A stretch of 64,000 nt of DNA, taken from assembly GCA_933228895.1 (NCBI GenBank), contig OW121852.1, positions 134,225,544 through 134,289,543 on the forward strand, read 5' to 3'. A program made the position numbers and the translations under genes. The notes under the pieces were generated by a model. That model had not been told where the DNA came from. It searched no databases and worked only from the letters and a program-made list of their open reading frames with translations. The DNA is from Platycnemis pennipes. Taxonomy: Eukaryota > Arthropoda > Insecta > Odonata > Platycnemididae. Below, in pieces: positions 61,296-64,000 of the stretch (the stretch's first letter is position 1; every line of letters starts with the position of its first letter).

Positions 61296-61484
61296 TATAA
61301 TAACGATAGCGACAGTTCTGATGAACGTGAAAGCGGAAGCCGTGATCGCTCTGCAGAATTCACTTAGTTCAGGACAACTTTGATTCACTCCCTGCTCCAA
61401 ATTTTGAATTCCTGGACACTGCTGATCCCACCGCTCTTCTCCAATCATTGTTTATAAAAAGGTACCATGGTCGATTTTAAGGTC

Positions 61485-62880
61485 TCCACATTCAATACGT
61501 TTGTAGTCCTCGATTCACTTTTTGTCACCCCTGTGACCCTTCGTAACTCTTGAAGGTCAAGGGATGACAAGAGGGATCTGAAGACCTTGCCATCTACCTT
61601 GGCACCTTTATAAACCTATGATTCGACAGGTTTGTAGCAGCGATTCACTTATTGTAACTCCTGTGACCTTGACTGTGCCCTTTCAGGAGTCACGGTTGCT
61701 TTTTCAAACTCTAAAGTTCTTCCATCATGTTCTCTGTGCACAAAAACCTAATAATTGAAAGTTTTGCAAAATAAATTCTCTCTTGTATTTCCAATTATTT
61801 AATATTGAAAGCCCCTTAAGGCAAAATTTGAATTTATGGTTGGACCCTATTTCTGGGGTCAAAAGGTCATATTTATAAAATTTTGCTTAGACTCAACAAA
61901 ACTTTCTCTACCCAGGTACCAAATTCACCCATGTGGGATGAAAGAAAGTGTCTAAAATTACAGGTCAAAAATGACACACCATCAATGGGACACTGAATTT
62001 TCAATGATATGTAACGTAATTGTTTATATTTTTTAAGCAATAACAGACTTAAATTCTTGTTAATATTATTCAGATTGTTTCTGGAAATACTAATGTTGCT
62101 GTCATTCTACATAGATTAGAAACATAGGATTAGAAGAGAAATGAAATTCAGAATCAATTATTGAAACTAAGGATCTGAAGCCAAGACAAAGATCCAAAAC
62201 CAAGACATGGATCTGGTTCCGGATCGATAAAAACCTGGATCCATCCATCATTGGTCGATACCTATGTGAAACATCAACAATGAGAATCATATTTAACACA
62301 GCAGGAAACTTTTGTGACCAGAAACAAATTTGCCCTGATCAAGAGAGACAAAAAATGTTGGTTTTATGAACCAAAACTTAAGTAGGCTCAAGGGTTTGTG
62401 TCATGACCTTTTATTCTTATTTCTTAATGTTGAAAGTTTGAATTATAATTAAGGTTAGTGTTTTTATTACTCTTATAACTACTTTTTAATCATATTAAAA
62501 TTAAACTTATGACATGACAGCCATATTATTTTGAATCTGTTCTGACATTATTTATCTAATACTAACATGTTTTGTTATTAAACATGCCTTTGTAAGAAAA
62601 AATATGAAACTGTATTATCACACAGTTTTTATTTTCAGAATGTCCTCGTAGTGCAAACTCAGAAGTTTTTCCCAAAGTTATTGTATATTTAAATTTTTGT
62701 TTTGTAAAATTATATTTTTAGATTTCATAGTACATTTAATTATAATGTACAGGAAAACTAGGCAAAATTAGGTACACACATGTATAGGTCAATGGTATCA
62801 GTATCGAGAATAAATTTTTCAGGAATCGGTATTGGTATCGAGAATCGATAAATTTTGGTATCAACTCATTTCTACTTAAT
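61485..62880. other. No gene seen; short direct repeats and GGATC-rich patch
   Basis: GTTTGTAG...CGATTCACTT(T/A)TTGT(C/A)AC(C/T)CCTGTGACC occurs at about 61499 and 61630. At 62165-62250 AAGGATCTGAAGCCAAGAC-like phrases with GGATC repeat. 62790-62850 has GTATCGAGAAT repeated. None forms a recognisable element. Confidence 0.35.
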
Positions 62881-62887
62881 AGTAACT

Positions 62888-62911
62888 TTAATAATAATAA
62901 TAATAATAATA
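62888..62911. repeat. (AAT)n microsatellite, tail of the minus-strand LINE
   Basis: Seven or so AAT units on the plus strand, i.e. (ATT)n on the minus strand. It is placed about 180 bases after the stop of the minus-strand LINE frame. CR1- and jockey-group LINEs often end in a short microsatellite. Confidence 0.6.
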
Positions 62912-63089
62912 CTTTTTATTACACCGTTAGCAAGTACATGCATGGTTTCGTCAAGAAATTTGGACAGGACATATACACACAAGAACTACAATGTCATCAT
63001 ATCAATATTAATGAACATATATGTACAAAGTTGTTCAAAATTACAATGTCATCATTACAAAAATAATGGACATATCTATACAAAGTTAT

Positions 63090-64000
63090 TCACAAGCAAT
63101 CACTTTGAAATTCTCTTACATCATAATAGCATTTCTTAATTAAGAATTCTTTGACTCTCCTTTTGAAAATCATTGGAGAGGTAATGGTTTTAAAGTCATT
63201 TGGCAACTTATTGTAAAGTATTGAGGATGAGTGATAGGCGCCTTTAGCAAAAAGGGAGTATGAATGCTGACTGGCATGTATGTTATTGTTTGAGCAGGTG
63301 GAGTAGTCATGATATATGGAGTTCATTGGGAATTTATCAGGATTTTCTTTAACAAAGCAAGCACAAGACAAAATGTAAATAGAGGGCAATGTTAGTATAT
63401 TTGCATTAGTGAAAAGTGGTTTTCCAGGGGTACGTATAGGGACTTGGAACATGGCTTTAACTGCCTGTTTCTGGGCAGAGAAGGCTTTACTAGCTATGCT
63501 TGAATTTCCCCAGAACATAATGCCGTACGAAATATATGAATGCACTTTAGCATAATATACCATTTTTAGAATGTCAATGGAAACAACAGGAGCTAACTTT
63601 CTAATCATGAAGATACCAGCAAATATTTTCTTCACTATTCCAAGAACATGGGGAGACCAATCCAAGTTATCTGTTATTTGGAGTCCCAAGAACTTAATGG
63701 CAGTTGCCTTGTTTAAGCAAGTGACATTGTTATCTGTTAGAATGTTACTTTTTTTGTAGTTTTTACTTATAAACTGGATGAGCTGTGTTTTTTCTTTGTT
63801 TAGAACTAGATTGTTACTATTGCACCACTGCTGCATTTCACGAATGGTGTTGTTAGTGTATTCAATTAACCTATCTAGGGAGTCAGCTGTAACAATGGCA
63901 GATGTATCATCTGCATAAAGGGTGATTTTACAGTGTGATAGGTGATTTGGGAGGTCATTTACAAAAAGGAGGAAAAACAGAGGTCCTAATATGGATCCTT
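63090..64000 (-). CDS. LINE ORF2 C-terminal part (jockey/CR1-like RT), runs off the window
   Basis: The minus-strand frame is open from the window edge to the stop at 63090. It begins within the RT: GSILGPLFFLFFVNDLPNHL, then ITLYADDTSAIVTADS (active site YADD, about 63930), MQQWCNSNNLVLNKEKTQLI (block after YADD), IKFLGLQITDNLDWSPHV (block G-x-QID-like), and the thumb: LKMVYYAKVHSYISYGIMFW, then QKQAVKAMFQV. A C-terminal tail without RNase H follows (LYNKLPNDFKT, FKRRVKEFL). The absence of RNase H and the tail wording fit jockey/CR1-group LINEs. The frame is intact for about 300 codons, so the copy is fairly young. The 5' part lies right of the window. Confidence 0.85.
   Translation of the reverse strand, partial: GSILGPLFFLLFVNDLPNHLSHCKITLYADDTSAIVTADSLDRLIEYTNNTIREMQQWCNSNNLVLNKEKTQLIQFISKNYKKSNILTDNNVTCLNKATAIKFLGLQITDNLDWSPHVLGIVKKIFAGIFMIRKLAPVVSIDILKMVYYAKVHSYISYGIMFWGNSSIASKAFSAQKQAVKAMFQVPIRTPGKPLFTNANILTLPSIYILSCACFVKENPDKFPMNSIYHDYSTCSNNNIHASQHSYSLFAKGAYHSSSILYNKLPNDFKTITSPMIFKRRVKEFLIKKCYYDVREFQSDCL

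Larger units (their letters stand above)
57330..61480 (+). pseudogene. piggyBac-like ends and acidic N-terminal reading frame, interrupted by a Tigger-like element
   Basis: TTAACCCTTTGAGAGCCA (57332 on) and TTAACCCTTTTACTGTGGAG (57479 on) are piggyBac-type ends. From about 57830 pieces of an acidic protein are readable (SNDDDSEESEDSTHFVE, then LSDSGESVIILPNKRPAIID). After the inserted element, at 61297, NDSDSSDERESGSRDRSAEF continues it in the same frame if one TA is counted. Then, frameshifted, DNFDSLPAPNFEFLDTADPT appears. Acidic N-terminal regions are usual in piggyBac-family transposases. The catalytic core is not found. The family call is inference from ends plus acidity. Confidence 0.45.

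Overview
This window is nuclear DNA from an animal, most likely an arthropod and probably an insect. It is AT-rich and intron-bearing. Transposable elements and their remains far outnumber host genes. The arthropod guess rests on the mix of elements (copia with a copia-type primer site, LOA/R1-like and RTE-like LINEs, Penelope-like elements, piggyBac, pogo/Tigger and hAT relatives) and on how closely the POP5 and TONSL exons match insect and animal family members as I remember them. I cannot name the species.

Host genes. Three multi-exon genes are well supported because every splice site and phase fits. POP5 (RNase P/MRP subunit; minus strand, 23400-24130) and EMC8/9 (ER membrane complex subunit; plus strand, 24851-26090) lie head to head about 720 bases apart, so they may share a promoter region. 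The 3' part of TONSL (tonsoku-like replication-fork repair protein; minus strand, exons between 57042 and 34743) occupies the right half. Six exons encode the end of the ubiquitin-like region, the leucine-rich repeats and the C terminus. The 5' exons (TPR and ankyrin parts) must lie beyond the right edge. An unrecognised 3'-terminal exon with its own AATAAA is at 3078-3386, and a possible 61-residue membrane microprotein is at 4637-4822 (minus).

Mobile DNA, left to right. 1-9.3 kb holds decayed LINE and Penelope fragments, a piggyBac-type MITE and a 5S rRNA-derived sequence. About 9.38-15.56 kb looks like one DNA transposon: short inverted ends, arrays of AGGTC/GACCTC subterminal repeats, a transposase C-terminal remnant and a multi-exon DUF4806 gene. 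16697-21860 is a complete, very young copia element with two apparently identical 292-bp LTRs, a GGAAA target duplication and one intact 1365-codon gag-pol frame. 28.9-33.4 kb is an RTE-like LINE broken up by a MITE, a Tigger-like element and a piggyBac transposase pseudogene. 37.58-40.51 kb is a foldback Tigger-like element with an internal 18-bp satellite. 41637-47134 is a full-length LOA/R1-like LINE with an intact 1214-residue ORF2 and a perfect 12-bp target duplication. It sits in a 12.5-kb TONSL intron, opposite in sense to the gene. 48.1-62 kb holds hAT, Tigger and piggyBac relatives, including a 3255-bp Tigger-like element inserted into an acidic piggyBac-like reading frame. The window ends inside a minus-strand jockey/CR1-like LINE.

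The best candidate for something little described is the DUF4806-carrying element with subterminal repeat arrays. Next are the inverted Penelope ends with hammerhead-like cores and the GTAAGT-rich repeats in the copia leader.
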